From a virus: 64,000 bases of DNA. Location of the stretch: positions 1-64,000 of the IMG/VR virus record IMGVR_UViG_3300028563_000021, one strand, 5' to 3'. The notes beneath the pieces are model-generated. The model saw only the letters and a program-made list of their open reading frames with translations, was not told the DNA's origin and did not search any database. Each line of letters begins with the position of its first letter. The first letter of the stretch is position 1. Below, in pieces: positions 7,164 to 15,139 of the stretch. A program made the position numbers and the translations under genes.

Positions 7164-7576
7164 TCGTTCAGCCCCCGCGTAGGTATGGCCGACGAAGCCA
7201 CTTTAAGATTGATATCGCGCGTCCCATGCGCGCGCATCGTTGCCATGTGTTCGGCAAGTTTGCCAGCGCCAAAGCTTCGTGTGTCGCGCGGCGCGGAAAC
7301 TTCAACTGCAACCTTCGCCGATTTGATCTTTGACTCGATTTCGATCATGTCGGCAATTCCGGCTTTCATTTCGTCGGGCAACGATAGAACAGAATCGGTA
7401 TCGATTAACTGACCATCGCGGATCATGCTTTGAATAGTTTTCAGATCGTTGTATTTGTGACGCTCGCCAGCTTTATGTGTTTTCTGCACAAGAGCTTTTG
7501 CGGTCATCGGTCCGTGTTCGTAAATTGTTTTTGATACACGGCGACGACCTGTTTGTTGGGGTGGTGGAAATTTCAT
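7160..7576 (-). CDS. Winged-helix-like regulatory protein
   Basis: 138 residues. Residues 10-65 (SKTIYEHGPMTAKALVQKTH, then LKTIQSMIRDGQLIDTD) have the shape of a winged helix in which a second helix contacts DNA and a short hairpin follows. C-terminal half is charged. Overlaps both neighbours by four bases. Exact family not recognised. Confidence 0.5.
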   Translation of the reverse strand: MKFPPPQQTGRRRVSKTIYEHGPMTAKALVQKTHKAGERHKYNDLKTIQSMIRDGQLIDTDSVLSLPDEMKAGIADMIEIESKIKSAKVAVEVSAPRDTRSFGAGKLAEHMATMRAHGTRDINLKVASSAIPTRGLNE

Positions 7577-7770
7577 GATTCCGCCTTCAATGACTGAAAC
7601 TCGGCAACCGCTGCGGCCATGTCATTGACTGAAAATTGCCGATGCGATTCAATGCGCGCTAGCTCAGCATTGCGGGCGTGTTCGATGAAAGGCAATTTGG
7701 TAGTGATGGCGCGAATGTCGCGGAGCTTGTGTCCGCGTGCGCGCGCTTGCTCGTTAGGAGTTGGACTCAT
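7573..7770 (-). CDS. Hypothetical protein
   Basis: 65 residues from ATG 7770 (MSPTPNEQARARGHKLRDIR...), stop and start both overlapped by neighbours (ATGA). A longer upstream extension would read through the neighbouring gene. Mostly helical; contains an FSVNDMAAAVAEFQSL segment. Function unknown. Confidence 0.55.
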   Translation of the reverse strand: MSPTPNEQARARGHKLRDIRAITTKLPFIEHARNAELARIESHRQFSVNDMAAAVAEFQSLKAES

Positions 7771-8054
7771 GCGGTCACCGATTCGTCGATAGGTTGCTCG
7801 GTGTCGATGAACTCTGGATCGGATAGGCCGGATACGGGACGAAGTGCGAAGTCGGGACAACAAAGTGTTCGTCCGATAGTTCCGCGAATGCCTTTTTGTG
7901 GATTTTTGAATTGGATAATCCACGCCGGAAGCGTGCCGAATGTGGGATAAAACACGTTTCCTGCATATTTTTGAACTTCAACGATTTTCCCAATTGCGTC
8001 AGGAACCTGCGATTTCACAATAATCGCCAGACAAGGCGTTTTGGTAATGTTCAT
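7767..8054 (-). CDS. Hypothetical protein
   Basis: 95 residues (MNITKTPCLAIIVKSQVPDA...), beta-rich N-terminal half with FYPTFGTLPAWIIQFKNP. Tight overlaps with genes on either side place it in the repressor-side operon. No family recognised. Confidence 0.55.
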   Translation of the reverse strand: MNITKTPCLAIIVKSQVPDAIGKIVEVQKYAGNVFYPTFGTLPAWIIQFKNPQKGIRGTIGRTLCCPDFALRPVSGLSDPEFIDTEQPIDESVTA

Positions 8055-8368
8055 GCTGGAACCTTATCGTCATTAATTTTCAGATCGCGACGCAGTTCTT
8101 TCGCCATCTCGATAACCGCCCGCACTTTTTTGATACCTTTGCTATCAAGGTATTCGACGGACCACAACACTTTTTCGAGGCCATCGCATGTCGGCGGAAC
8201 TTGGGAAACTGAAAATCCAGTTTCGATGTGCGATGTGAGATATTCTCCGTCGCCATTTTGTGGATCGCCCATTCGTGCCCCATGTGCGAAAATTTCCAGC
8301 AATCTGTTAGCACGAGACCTTTTGGGAACGCCGCGAGGAATTCTGATTGTTCGAGTTTCATGCCTCAC
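8051..8368 (-). CDS. Hypothetical protein, GTG start
   Basis: 105 residues beginning VRHETRTIRIPRGVPKRSRA from GTG 8368, overlapping the end of the upstream gene. Upstream in-frame sequence up to 8632 reads across the neighbouring gene and is rejected. C-terminus KVRAVIEMAKELRRDLKIND is helical. Function unknown. Confidence 0.5.
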   Translation of the reverse strand: MRHETRTIRIPRGVPKRSRANRLLEIFAHGARMGDPQNGDGEYLTSHIETGFSVSQVPPTCDGLEKVLWSVEYLDSKGIKKVRAVIEMAKELRRDLKINDDKVPA

Positions 8369-8741
8369 CCAATTGCGCAACAATCGCGCTAAACGGCGAC
8401 GAGTGGCGCGGTAGATTGAAATCGGATGGCTGTGCGGCGCGATGCTTTCGAACAATCGGCGCATCGTCTGGCATGTCGTATTTGCGCTGCTTCGGCAATG
8501 CAGAATCGCCGACAGTGAAATATTGAAACCGGCAACGCGAGCCGATTTGATCGATAAGTCCATCATCACGCATGCACTTGAGTATATAGCCGAGTTCCTT
8601 GCCGGTCTTGTTTGTAGCTTGCGAGATTTCAACGCGATTCAAGCCAGGATGTTGCGTCAGCAGATCAACAATCGCGTTGCGCAATTCTTTGGTTTTGGTT
8701 TGTTGGAAGTTCACGCAGAAATCCTTTCTGTCAATAAACAA
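8358..8741 (-). CDS. Winged-helix transcriptional regulator-like protein
   Basis: 127 residues; residues 17-65 (TKELRNAIVDLLTQHPGLNR, then ATNKTGKELGYILKCMRDDG) form a clear winged helix-turn-helix as in phage regulators. Tail of about 40 residues is proline- and charge-rich. Located directly downstream of the HTH repressor in the same leftward operon, so a role in lysogeny or early control is likely but not shown. Confidence 0.6.
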   Translation of the reverse strand: MFIDRKDFCVNFQQTKTKELRNAIVDLLTQHPGLNRVEISQATNKTGKELGYILKCMRDDGLIDQIGSRCRFQYFTVGDSALPKQRKYDMPDDAPIVRKHRAAQPSDFNLPRHSSPFSAIVAQLGEA

Positions 8742-8754
8742 TAATAGACGCGCA

Positions 8755-8958
8755 TCATTTCCTAACTTTTGGCTTTTTGCAAATCTTTTTATGCAGCTTA
8801 AGCAGGCGATTGCCTAATTTCATTGTCGGGCGTTCGCCACGGTCGCCTCGAACAAATTTGCTTATAGTAGCTTGGTTGCACGGTACCTTATCAGCAAGTT
8901 CCTGCTGAGTTAATCCGGTAGCCAGCATTTCCGCGACAATTTGATTTATATTTTCCAT
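8755..8958 (-). CDS. XRE-family HTH repressor
   Basis: 67 residues from ATG 8958 (MENINQIVAEMLATGLTQQE). Classical lambda-repressor-type HTH: LTQQELADKVPCNQATISKFVRG. No C-terminal cleavage domain, so induction would not be by RecA-type self-cleavage. An in-frame ATG at 8976 is possible. Divergent from the strong promoter at 9048 that starts locus B, the position expected of the phage's main switch repressor. Confidence 0.75.
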   Translation of the reverse strand: MENINQIVAEMLATGLTQQELADKVPCNQATISKFVRGDRGERPTMKLGNRLLKLHKKICKKPKVRK

Positions 8959-8976
8959 GTGCGAATAATTGCACAT
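8957..8976. promoter_or_regulatory. Candidate repressor operator
   Basis: ATGTGC (8957-8962) and GCACAT (8971-8976) form a six-base inverted repeat with an eight-base A/T-rich centre, at the start codons of the HTH repressor. Suitable as an autoregulatory dimer site. Based on symmetry only. Confidence 0.4.
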
Positions 8977-9047
8977 AAAAAAAGACTTTTCAAGTATTAT
9001 TTACGCCACATGTCTTATAAATATTTTCAAAATTAATTAAAAAGTGC

Positions 9048-9077
9048 TTGCAAAGTTCAAACCATACGGCATAATAC
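9048..9077 (+). promoter_or_regulatory. Rightward early promoter
   Basis: TTGCAA (9048-9053), 18-base spacer, TAATAC (9072-9077), divergent from the repressor gene. Transcription should begin near 9084 and read the structured RNA and, through the inserted transposon, the recombination operon. Confidence 0.7.
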
Positions 9078-9083
9078 ACTCAC

Positions 9084-9634
9084 ATTGCAGCACAAACGAA
9101 GCACTGCCGCCATTCGCAAGAGTGGTAACAAAGCAAGTGCGTCCAAGCTAAGCCGTTTGGGCCTCGAATGAGAGGTGAGAAGTTGAACGAATCTGGATGT
9201 CGCGACCAGACACTTGCTTTGTTTATGATCCACGGCCATGTCGTACCGAGAGCGTAGGCCACGCTTGCCGCCGAGACTCGCTGAGGAAAGAGACAACACG
9301 TTAGAAATGACCTCCGCACGATAGACGGAGGGCCAACAGGAAAGAGGGGGCAATGAAAAAAGGTCTTCCTGAATTGCGCGCAGTACCGAACGACCGAGAG
9401 GGCGCAAATTGAAAAGGGTGAAATCCTCTTTTTCCTGTTGGCGGTCGCATGACTGGATTTGCAAGGATAGTATCCGCGCCGTTAAAAGTTCGTTTCATGG
9501 CTGTATGCCTACTATAAACGTTCAGTACGTAGCAATGAAGGTAGCCCGGCCATCAACACGCGGGGAATGTCGATGATAGTTCCGCGTAAAGACACAGATC
9601 GACCGCTAATACCGGCCCGCGCAGATGGCCGGAC
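9084..9634 (+). ncRNA. Large structured RNA, locus B
   Basis: About 550 bases with no credible gene but many exact pairings: a 13-bp stem AACAAAGCAAGTG (9127-9139) with 9211-9223; CCTCCG/CGGAGG (9311-9316/9326-9331); a long stem 9333-9347 with 9425-9441, enclosing TTGCGC/GCGCAA (9374-9379/9402-9407); and a closing stem CCGGCCATC/GATGGCCGG (9546-9554/9624-9632). Inside the last, ACGCGG/CCGCGT (9558-9563/9582-9587) interlocks with GTCGAT/ATCGAC (9569-9574/9598-9603), an H-type pseudoknot. Size, promoter and structure suggest either a large phage RNA in the style of GOLLD/ROOL or an antitermination leader. Class unassigned. Confidence 0.65.
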
Positions 9635-9664
9635 CAATTTAAGGGAATTATATACTTAAGTCCC

Positions 9665-9693
9665 TTGACATCCATTAGGGAGTCATCTACTAT
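9665..9693 (+). promoter_or_regulatory. Promoter of the non-autonomous element
   Basis: TTGACA (9665-9670), 17-base spacer, TACTAT (9688-9693). The spacer shares AGGGAGTCATC with the promoter of the complete element, so promoter and left end have been kept as a unit. Confidence 0.8.
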
Positions 9694-9730
9694 GGATATA
9701 TAGGTAGTGCAACCTTAATAGGATAACTAA

Positions 9731-10012
9731 ATGAAACTTAAAGACTTGATTGCTAGCTTTGACCAGCGAGCCAACGGCACGCCGCATGGGGAGTTTTATT
9801 TGACTGAACGGCAAAGTAATTTTGCTCGCGTACTCGCTGACAAAGAACAGGTTTCACTAGAGGCAGTCGCTGCGGAGCACGGCGTTTCGTTCCGCGACTG
9901 GTCAATCGGAAAGAATATGCGGTTTTATGGCACCAAGCATTTTGCACAGGAAGTCACACGAGCCAATGCATCGAACCAGCGCGGGATAGACCGTGTGATA
10001 GCAAATCATTAG
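9731..10012 (+). CDS. Passenger protein of second transposon
   Basis: 93 residues starting MKLKDLIASFDQRANGTPHG, with AATAGGATAA before the start. Contains a likely helix-turn-helix stretch, EQVSLEAVAAEHGVSFRDWS, so a DNA-binding role is possible. First gene after the element's promoter; absent from the complete element. Confidence 0.55.
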   Translation: MKLKDLIASFDQRANGTPHGEFYLTERQSNFARVLADKEQVSLEAVAAEHGVSFRDWSIGKNMRFYGTKHFAQEVTRANASNQRGIDRVIANH

Positions 10013-10032
10013 TCTGCACAAGGATACTCGCT

Positions 10033-10272
10033 ATGGCAACTGTTGTGCAAATAATAACCATTGATAATAATAATCGACACTTTGAAAGTCACCTTGTGGA
10101 CGGTACGTGGCACGCCATTATTTCCTATGGCGATGCGATCAGAACGGTCTGTGGAGTGCAATTGGAAGGGGATGACGGTTACGGACCTGGACCAGAAAAA
10201 CAAGGAGCAGTTACTTGCCAAGGCTGTCGCGCAATCATTGGCGAAATTCAGAAAATAAAAGGGTGGAAATAA
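10033..10272 (+). CDS. Small CXXC passenger protein
   Basis: 79 residues (MATVVQIITIDNNNRHFESH...). Beta-rich N-terminus, then VCGVQLEGDD and VTCQGCRAIIGE: three cysteines including CQGC, which could bind a metal with H residues nearby. Second passenger gene of the non-autonomous element. Unknown function. Confidence 0.5.
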   Translation: MATVVQIITIDNNNRHFESHLVDGTWHAIISYGDAIRTVCGVQLEGDDGYGPGPEKQGAVTCQGCRAIIGEIQKIKGWK

Positions 10273-10274
10273 TC

Positions 10275-10373
10275 ATGAACGATAAGCTCACCATCAGCAC
10301 TTTCGAGCTATTCAAGATGTTTCCAGACCAGCAATCAGCGCGTAAGAAATTGGCTAGGGAATCAAAGATATAA
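10275..10373 (+). pseudogene. Transposase remnant fused in frame to transposon tail gene
   Basis: 32 codons: MNDKLTISTFELFKMFPDQ matches the first 19 residues of the complete transposase, then QSAR joins KKLARESKI, the end of the small basic protein. The junction lies in a short GCGCG identity shared by the two parent positions, indicating microhomology-type deletion of about 1 kb. Confidence 0.85.
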
Positions 10374-10397
10374 TTCCCCAATTTAAAGGGATCGCAC

Positions 10398-10619
10398 ATG
10401 AACGAAATCACATCACTACTTGCTCTCGCCGCACTGGTGCTGTTTTGCAATTGGCTGATTGCGCCGGACGTCCCTGATTTGGTGGACGCGCACAAGAAGG
10501 AAGTTGCGGCGGCGAAGGTTGAGGCACATCAAAAGGCACAACAGTTGCGCGACGCTCAATTGCTGGATGACGCCAATCGAATGATGTGGCCGATTGCGCA
10601 GGCGCACGCGCCGCAATGA
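10398..10619 (+). CDS. Small membrane-anchored protein
   Basis: 73 residues from ATG 10398, AAAGGG upstream. N-terminal transmembrane segment (SLLALAALVLFCNWLIAP) followed by a charged helical region (KKEVAAAKVEAHQKAQQLRD). Before the transposon inserted it would have followed locus B directly. Function unknown. Confidence 0.55.
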   Translation: MNEITSLLALAALVLFCNWLIAPDVPDLVDAHKKEVAAAKVEAHQKAQQLRDAQLLDDANRMMWPIAQAHAPQ

Positions 10620-10744
10620 AAGCGCTCGCAAGTATAAAGGAATTCGCGCAGCAGTTCGCGTGGGGCTATCAACACTTTCGCGGCAAGGAACACGGCATAG
10701 CAGGATCAATTCGGCGCTCGTTTCGGACGCTTCGTAAGATTTAA
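10616..10744 (+). CDS. Hypothetical basic protein
   Basis: 42 residues (MKALASIKEFAQQFAWGYQH...), starting within the previous stop (ATGA) and ending in RRSFRTLRKI. Amphipathic and basic. Function unknown. Confidence 0.5.
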   Translation: MKALASIKEFAQQFAWGYQHFRGKEHGIAGSIRRSFRTLRKI

Positions 10745-10760
10745 ATAAATGGAGAATCAA

Positions 10761-11558
10761 ATGGGCAATGAATTATCAACTTTTACCCTTGAGCCGCGCA
10801 GTTTGGCCGAGGCAATGGAATACGCCAAAATCATCGCGTCCAGCGACATGGTGCCGAAGGATTATATCAACAAGCCCGGTAACGTTCTCGTTGCTGTGCA
10901 GACTGGCGCAGAGCTTGGACTGAAGCCTATGCAGTCTCTTCAGGGTATCGCGGTAATCAATGGCCGTCCGACGATCTGGGGCGATGCCCAATGGGCACTC
11001 GTGGCCGGTCATCCTGACTTCGAATATTCGAAAGATGACTTGACCGACACAAAGGCGACGGTATGGCTCAAACGTCGCAACCAGCCAGAAATAATGCGTT
11101 CGTTTTCAATTGATGACGCGAAAAAGGCCGGGCTTGCAGGAAAGTCTGGGCCGTGGTCAACAAATCCAAAACGCATGATGCACATGCGCGCTCGTGCGTT
11201 CGCTTCGCGTGACCTGTTCCCTGATGCACTCAAAGGCATTAAGTCAGTCGAGGAAGTTCGCGACTACGGGCCAGAATGTCAAACCGAAATCGATATCACG
11301 CCAAAGTCCGAAACAAAAGCGGAAATCAAAGGCCCGGAATTTCTGACCAGCGAAAAATTTGAAGCCAACAAAGAAGCATGGCGCAAGTTGATCGACACGA
11401 AGAAAAAAACGGTCGATACGCTGATTGCGTTCCTTGATTCGAAAGCGCCGCTGACTGAGTCGCAGAAATCTGAAATCAAATCATGGGAAGTAATGCCAGT
11501 GCAGACAGAGGTCGTTGATGACTTCAATGCCGGCCTTGATTCCTACGTTCCAGAATAG
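10761..11558 (+). CDS. RecT-family single-strand annealing protein
   Basis: About 265 residues. Conserved RecT features: LMVAVQTG-like segment NVLVAVQTGAELGLKPMQSL, the block AVINGRPTIWGDAQWALV, and GPWSTNPKRMMHMRARAFA. Such proteins bind single-stranded DNA and anneal complementary strands with a partner exonuclease, here the next gene. ATG 10761 is favoured by GGAG six bases upstream; ATG 10749 would add four residues. Confidence 0.88.
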   Translation: MGNELSTFTLEPRSLAEAMEYAKIIASSDMVPKDYINKPGNVLVAVQTGAELGLKPMQSLQGIAVINGRPTIWGDAQWALVAGHPDFEYSKDDLTDTKATVWLKRRNQPEIMRSFSIDDAKKAGLAGKSGPWSTNPKRMMHMRARAFASRDLFPDALKGIKSVEEVRDYGPECQTEIDITPKSETKAEIKGPEFLTSEKFEANKEAWRKLIDTKKKTVDTLIAFLDSKAPLTESQKSEIKSWEVMPVQTEVVDDFNAGLDSYVPE

Positions 11559-11571
11559 GGAGGAAAATATC

Positions 11572-13377
11572 ATGCAAGTTATACCAGTATCGCAGGGATC
11601 AAGCGAGTGGCTAGCTGTTCGCGCAACGCATCTGTGTGCCAGTGAAGCGGCGGCAATGCTCGGTTTCGACAAGGCGACGACGCGGACGCAATTGCTTCAA
11701 TTGAAGCACACCGGACTCGGCAAAGAGTTCTCCGAGTGGGTTCAAACCAATCTGCTTGATAAGGGCCACGAAATAGAAGCGGCAACGCGCCCAATCGGAG
11801 AGGAAATAATAGGGGAAGAGCTTTACCCGTGCATCGGAACTATTGAGGTTGACGGCCTTCGTTTGCTCGCCAGCTTCGACGGCATGACGATGTGCGAAGA
11901 CGTTGTTTGGGAATGCAAAAGCCGCAATGCTTCGTTGATAGCGGCAATGGCGGACGGCGATTTGCCGGATACGCATTGGCCGCAGGTCGAGCAGCAATTA
12001 ATGATTAGCAACGCGGATAAAGCGCTCTTCACTTGCGGCGATGGCACAGCGGAGCACACTGATCACCTATGGTATCAGTCGCGTCCAGAGCGTCGCGCAA
12101 AGATCGTCGCAGGGTGGCATCAATTTGCCAAGGATTTGGCAAATTACAAGCAGGTCGAAATCGTTGAAAAGCCAAAGGCTGAAGCGATCATGCAACTGCC
12201 TGCGGTGGTAATCAATGTGCACGGTGAACTCGCGCTTTGCAACCTTGGAGACGTCACGCCAAAATTTGACGCTTTTTTGTCCGGCGCAAATATTGATCTG
12301 AAGACTGACGACGATTTTGCAAACGGCGAAGCAACGGCAAGATTCAGTCGCTCCACTGCGAAGACGCTCAAGCTCAAGGCTAAAGAGGTAATTGGTCAAA
12401 TCGCAACCGTAAGCGAGGCCGTCTGTACCTTGGAACTGTATGCGGATAAGTTTGATGCGCTCGGCCTGAAGCTCGAAAAAGCTGTGACGGGCCAGAAAGA
12501 GACCATCAAGACCAACATATTGAACGCGGCAAAATTGGCATTCACTGAACACGTCGCGAGCCTGGAAGCGGAAATCAAACCAATCCGTTTAGTGCACGCT
12601 CAACCGGATTTCGTTGGCGCGATGAAAAACAAGCGCACGCTGGCCAGCCTGCACGATGCCGTCGATACTGAGCTGGCCAATGCCAAGATCAACACCGACG
12701 CTATCGCTAAGGGCGTTAGAACGCGGATGGGCTGGTGTAAGACGAATGCCGAAGGCTTTGGCTTCTTGTTTGCCGATCTGCAAAGCATCATCTACAAGGC
12801 CGATGACGACTTCCATCTGATTGTGACGACTCGCGTCGATGCGCACAAAAAGGCGGAAACCGACAAGATCGAGGCAGAGCGCGCGAAGATTCGGGCCGAC
12901 GAGGAAGCCAAGGCGACCGCCAAAGCTGCAGAGGACACCCGCCGTCAAGTGGCCGAAGCGCAGGCCAAGGCGGAGGCAGAAGCAAAGGAAAAGGCTGACG
13001 CTGATGCGAAGGTTTTGCGGGAAGCGGAGCAAGCGCACGCAGCCGCACCAGTCCAGGCACCAGCGCAAGAAAGTATTGCTCCTGCAATAGCTGCCACGCC
13101 TCCGCCTGTCCGCGCTCCGGAATCGTATCAGTTCCCGGCGCGGTCAACGGAATCTAGCCACACATCAGCCGAATCTTCGGTATTGGTCAACCTCGGCAGC
13201 ATCAACGCCGCCCTTGGCTTCACGGTGACGGCTGACTTTCTTGGGCGTCTTGGCTTTGACGCCGTACAACAAAAGAACGCGAAATTGTATCGCGACTCTG
13301 ATTTTCAACGAATCTGTGCCGCGATCGTGCGTCACGTTCAAATCGCTGCAGCTACGCCATTGAAGTCCGCAGCTTAA
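11572..13377 (+). CDS. YqaJ-like recombination exonuclease with C-terminal extension
   Basis: 601 residues from ATG 11572, with GGGAGG upstream. Residues 1-210 are a YqaJ/lambda-exonuclease-type nuclease: SSEWLAVRATHLCASEAAAM at the N-terminus, catalytic D103 (SFDG) and ECK (114-116). Residues 260-430 resemble DUF1351, residues 430-520 are a highly charged coiled coil rich in KAEAE, and the last 70 form a small globular region. It should resect double-stranded ends to load the RecT-like protein. The fused tail makes it more than twice the length of a plain YqaJ enzyme. Confidence 0.85.
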   Translation: MQVIPVSQGSSEWLAVRATHLCASEAAAMLGFDKATTRTQLLQLKHTGLGKEFSEWVQTNLLDKGHEIEAATRPIGEEIIGEELYPCIGTIEVDGLRLLASFDGMTMCEDVVWECKSRNASLIAAMADGDLPDTHWPQVEQQLMISNADKALFTCGDGTAEHTDHLWYQSRPERRAKIVAGWHQFAKDLANYKQVEIVEKPKAEAIMQLPAVVINVHGELALCNLGDVTPKFDAFLSGANIDLKTDDDFANGEATARFSRSTAKTLKLKAKEVIGQIATVSEAVCTLELYADKFDALGLKLEKAVTGQKETIKTNILNAAKLAFTEHVASLEAEIKPIRLVHAQPDFVGAMKNKRTLASLHDAVDTELANAKINTDAIAKGVRTRMGWCKTNAEGFGFLFADLQSIIYKADDDFHLIVTTRVDAHKKAETDKIEAERAKIRADEEAKATAKAAEDTRRQVAEAQAKAEAEAKEKADADAKVLREAEQAHAAAPVQAPAQESIAPAIAATPPPVRAPESYQFPARSTESSHTSAESSVLVNLGSINAALGFTVTADFLGRLGFDAVQQKNAKLYRDSDFQRICAAIVRHVQIAAATPLKSAA

Positions 13378-13404
13378 CCATCACCAAAACCACAGGAGAT
13401 TCAC

Positions 13405-13674
13405 ATGGACCACGAAATCAAAGAACGCCAGACTATCGCAATGGATGCCGTAGTCAGCAGTCAAATCCATAGCATCGGCCACGACCCCAAAACCAATACC
13501 CTGGCGATACAATTCCCCGAACGCAAGGATGGCAGCCAGGGATCGCTTTATCACTATGCGAATTTCTCGGTCGAGGAGTTCGACAAGTTCAAAAGCGCGG
13601 AATCGACCGGATCGCATTTCATCCACCACATCAAGAAATTTCCCGATCGTTTCCCCTACACGAAGATCGGCTAA
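13405..13674 (+). CDS. KTSC-domain protein
   Basis: 89 residues; SSQIHSIGHDPKTNTLAIQF, YHYANFSVEEF and GSHFIHHIKKF fit the KTSC domain, found in phages and often fused to other domains; role unknown. Start ATG 13405 follows CAGGAGA. Part of the recombination operon. Confidence 0.7.
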   Translation: MDHEIKERQTIAMDAVVSSQIHSIGHDPKTNTLAIQFPERKDGSQGSLYHYANFSVEEFDKFKSAESTGSHFIHHIKKFPDRFPYTKIG

Positions 13675-13715
13675 TCGGCCGTATTGAATAACCCCGCAAC
13701 AACATAGGAGCAGTC

Positions 13716-14057
13716 ATGGGAATACGATTATTTACAGACGTCATGCGCGATTTGCGATTTGGCGAAACGCTCGACGAAATCAGCTTGGAATTTAACAAAC
13801 TGGTGACCGCAGTCGAGAGCACCGGCAAAGCTGGCGAAATGACGTTCAAGGTCAAGGTCAAGCCGTCCGCTGCTGGCGCAATTGAAGTCATTGACGAAAT
13901 CAAGACCAAGTTGCCACAACTCGCGAAAGGAACATCACTGTTTTTCGCAACACCGGAAGGCAATCTGGTCCGCAATAACCCACGGCAGGATGAATTGCCG
14001 GGCCTGAAAGAAGTAGCAGCAAACACCAAGCCACTAAAGGAAATCAAGAATGGATAA
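13716..14057 (+). CDS. Hypothetical phage protein
   Basis: 113 residues starting MGIRLFTDVMRDLRFGETLD; a short helical N-terminus then beta-strands (GEMTFKVKVKPSAAGAIEVI). Commonly sits beside DUF2303 genes in phages, as here, where it overlaps the next start. Function unknown. Confidence 0.65.
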   Translation: MGIRLFTDVMRDLRFGETLDEISLEFNKLVTAVESTGKAGEMTFKVKVKPSAAGAIEVIDEIKTKLPQLAKGTSLFFATPEGNLVRNNPRQDELPGLKEVAANTKPLKEIKNG

Positions 14058-14862
14058 CCACAATGCCGACACGGTGCGCGATCTTGCGGCCTGTTTAGCT
14101 CAAATCCGTAGCGTAGGCGTCGATGATAGTCCGTTCATCGTTTTGCCGGAAGGATATCAAGTCCACGACCTCGAAAAGACGCTCGAAATGCCGATCCGCA
14201 AGCGCGGCACGGTGACAATGAATGATGCAATAAGCTTCGTTGATTACTTCAAGCTACACCAAGCCGCTAGCCGGATTTACGGCCAAGTCGAACCACCGAA
14301 ATTCATTGCGGTATTAAACGACAACCGCAAGGACGAGGCTGGCTGGCGCGATCATCGTGTCGTCTACAACTGCCCGTTTTCCAAAGAATGGGTTACATGG
14401 AAGCAGTTTGCGGGACAGCCTCGCGACCAAATCGCCTTTTCCGAGTTCATGGAATCGAACACGCCGGACATTATCAGCAGCGCCGCCGACGAACCAAGCG
14501 GCGCGGTAATGCTGGAAGTCGCGACCAGTTTCAAGGCACAAAAGAAGGTCAACTTCGCCAGCGGACAACGCCTCGATAACGGACAGGTCGATTTTACTTT
14601 TCAGGAAGAAATTCAGGGCAGTGCTGGCGCGAAAGGTCATATCAAAGTGCCGGAACGGTTCTGGATCGGAATTCCGGTATTCGAAGGCGGCGCTCCATAC
14701 CGCATCGAGTGCAAGCTACGCTATCGGCTCAAGGATGGCGGTCTGTCGATGTGGTTCGATCTGGTACGTGATCACAAAGTGCTGGAGGCGGCTTTCATGG
14801 ACATCTGGAAAGAAATCACTGACGGTACGCAGACAACCATCTGGCGCGGCACGCCAGCGTAA
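14050..14862 (+). CDS. DUF2303 family protein
   Basis: 270 residues. Segments FIVLPEGYQVHDLEKTLEMP and FVDYFKLHQAASRIYGQ, then PEWVTWK-like KEWVTWKQFAGQ, fit DUF2303, a family of phage proteins of unknown activity near recombination genes. Start overlaps the previous gene by eight bases. Confidence 0.75.
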   Translation: MDNHNADTVRDLAACLAQIRSVGVDDSPFIVLPEGYQVHDLEKTLEMPIRKRGTVTMNDAISFVDYFKLHQAASRIYGQVEPPKFIAVLNDNRKDEAGWRDHRVVYNCPFSKEWVTWKQFAGQPRDQIAFSEFMESNTPDIISSAADEPSGAVMLEVATSFKAQKKVNFASGQRLDNGQVDFTFQEEIQGSAGAKGHIKVPERFWIGIPVFEGGAPYRIECKLRYRLKDGGLSMWFDLVRDHKVLEAAFMDIWKEITDGTQTTIWRGTPA

Positions 14863-14945
14863 CGATCAACGGAGCCGCTGCGCCAAGTAGCTCGGGTCGC
14901 GGCTTTAGCCGTGGCCCCTTCGAATAACAACAGCAAGAGATAAAA

Positions 14946-15029
14946 ATGTCTTCAGCAGAAACTCCAACATCCGACGAATTGACAAATGCTGAATTCTCCA
15001 CTGTGAATATCGCGACGACGCTGAAATGA
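14946..15029 (+). CDS. Possible 27-residue peptide
   Basis: MSSAETPTSDELTNAEFSTV..., after AAGAGATAAAA. Its stop overlaps the next small start (ATGA). The preceding 80 bases (14863-14945) hold short GC hairpins but no gene. Low complexity and length make this uncertain. Confidence 0.3.
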   Translation: MSSAETPTSDELTNAEFSTVNIATTLK

Positions 15030-15139
15030 CCTGCACGCACTGCACGCACTGCAAGCAAAATACCGTGGCGCTGCACCGATCCGGCGTGCTGCCAATGAAC
15101 CGAAAGTTACTTTGGATTGGAAGACGAAATGAAAATTGA
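15026..15139 (+). CDS. Possible small cysteine-rich peptide
   Basis: 37 residues, MTCTHCTHCKQNTVALHRSG..., coupled to the preceding peptide by ATGA and overlapping the next start. CTHCTHC could bind zinc or may simply reflect a duplicated six-base unit (TGCACG). Uncertain. Confidence 0.35.
   Translation: MTCTHCTHCKQNTVALHRSGVLPMNRKLLWIGRRNEN

Larger units (their letters stand above)
9643..10378 (+). mobile_element. Non-autonomous derivative of the ISXO2-type transposon
   Basis: 736 bp, flanked by a perfect 8-bp direct repeat CAATTTAA (9635-9642, 10379-10386). Its ends share GGGAATTATAT with the complete element, and the right end (10357-10378) is identical to that element's right end. It carries its own promoter and two different passenger genes, but the transposase is reduced to its first 23 codons joined in frame to the last nine codons of the small basic gene. 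It can move only with a transposase in trans, such as that at 5482-6423. Confidence 0.88.

Noticed and set aside
7896-8414. Plus-strand 172-codon frame
   Set aside because: Antisense to three tightly overlapping minus-strand genes with good starts.
9057-9498. Minus-strand frames across structured locus B
   Set aside because: They run through the stems and pseudoknot, lack ribosome sites and have unconvincing composition.
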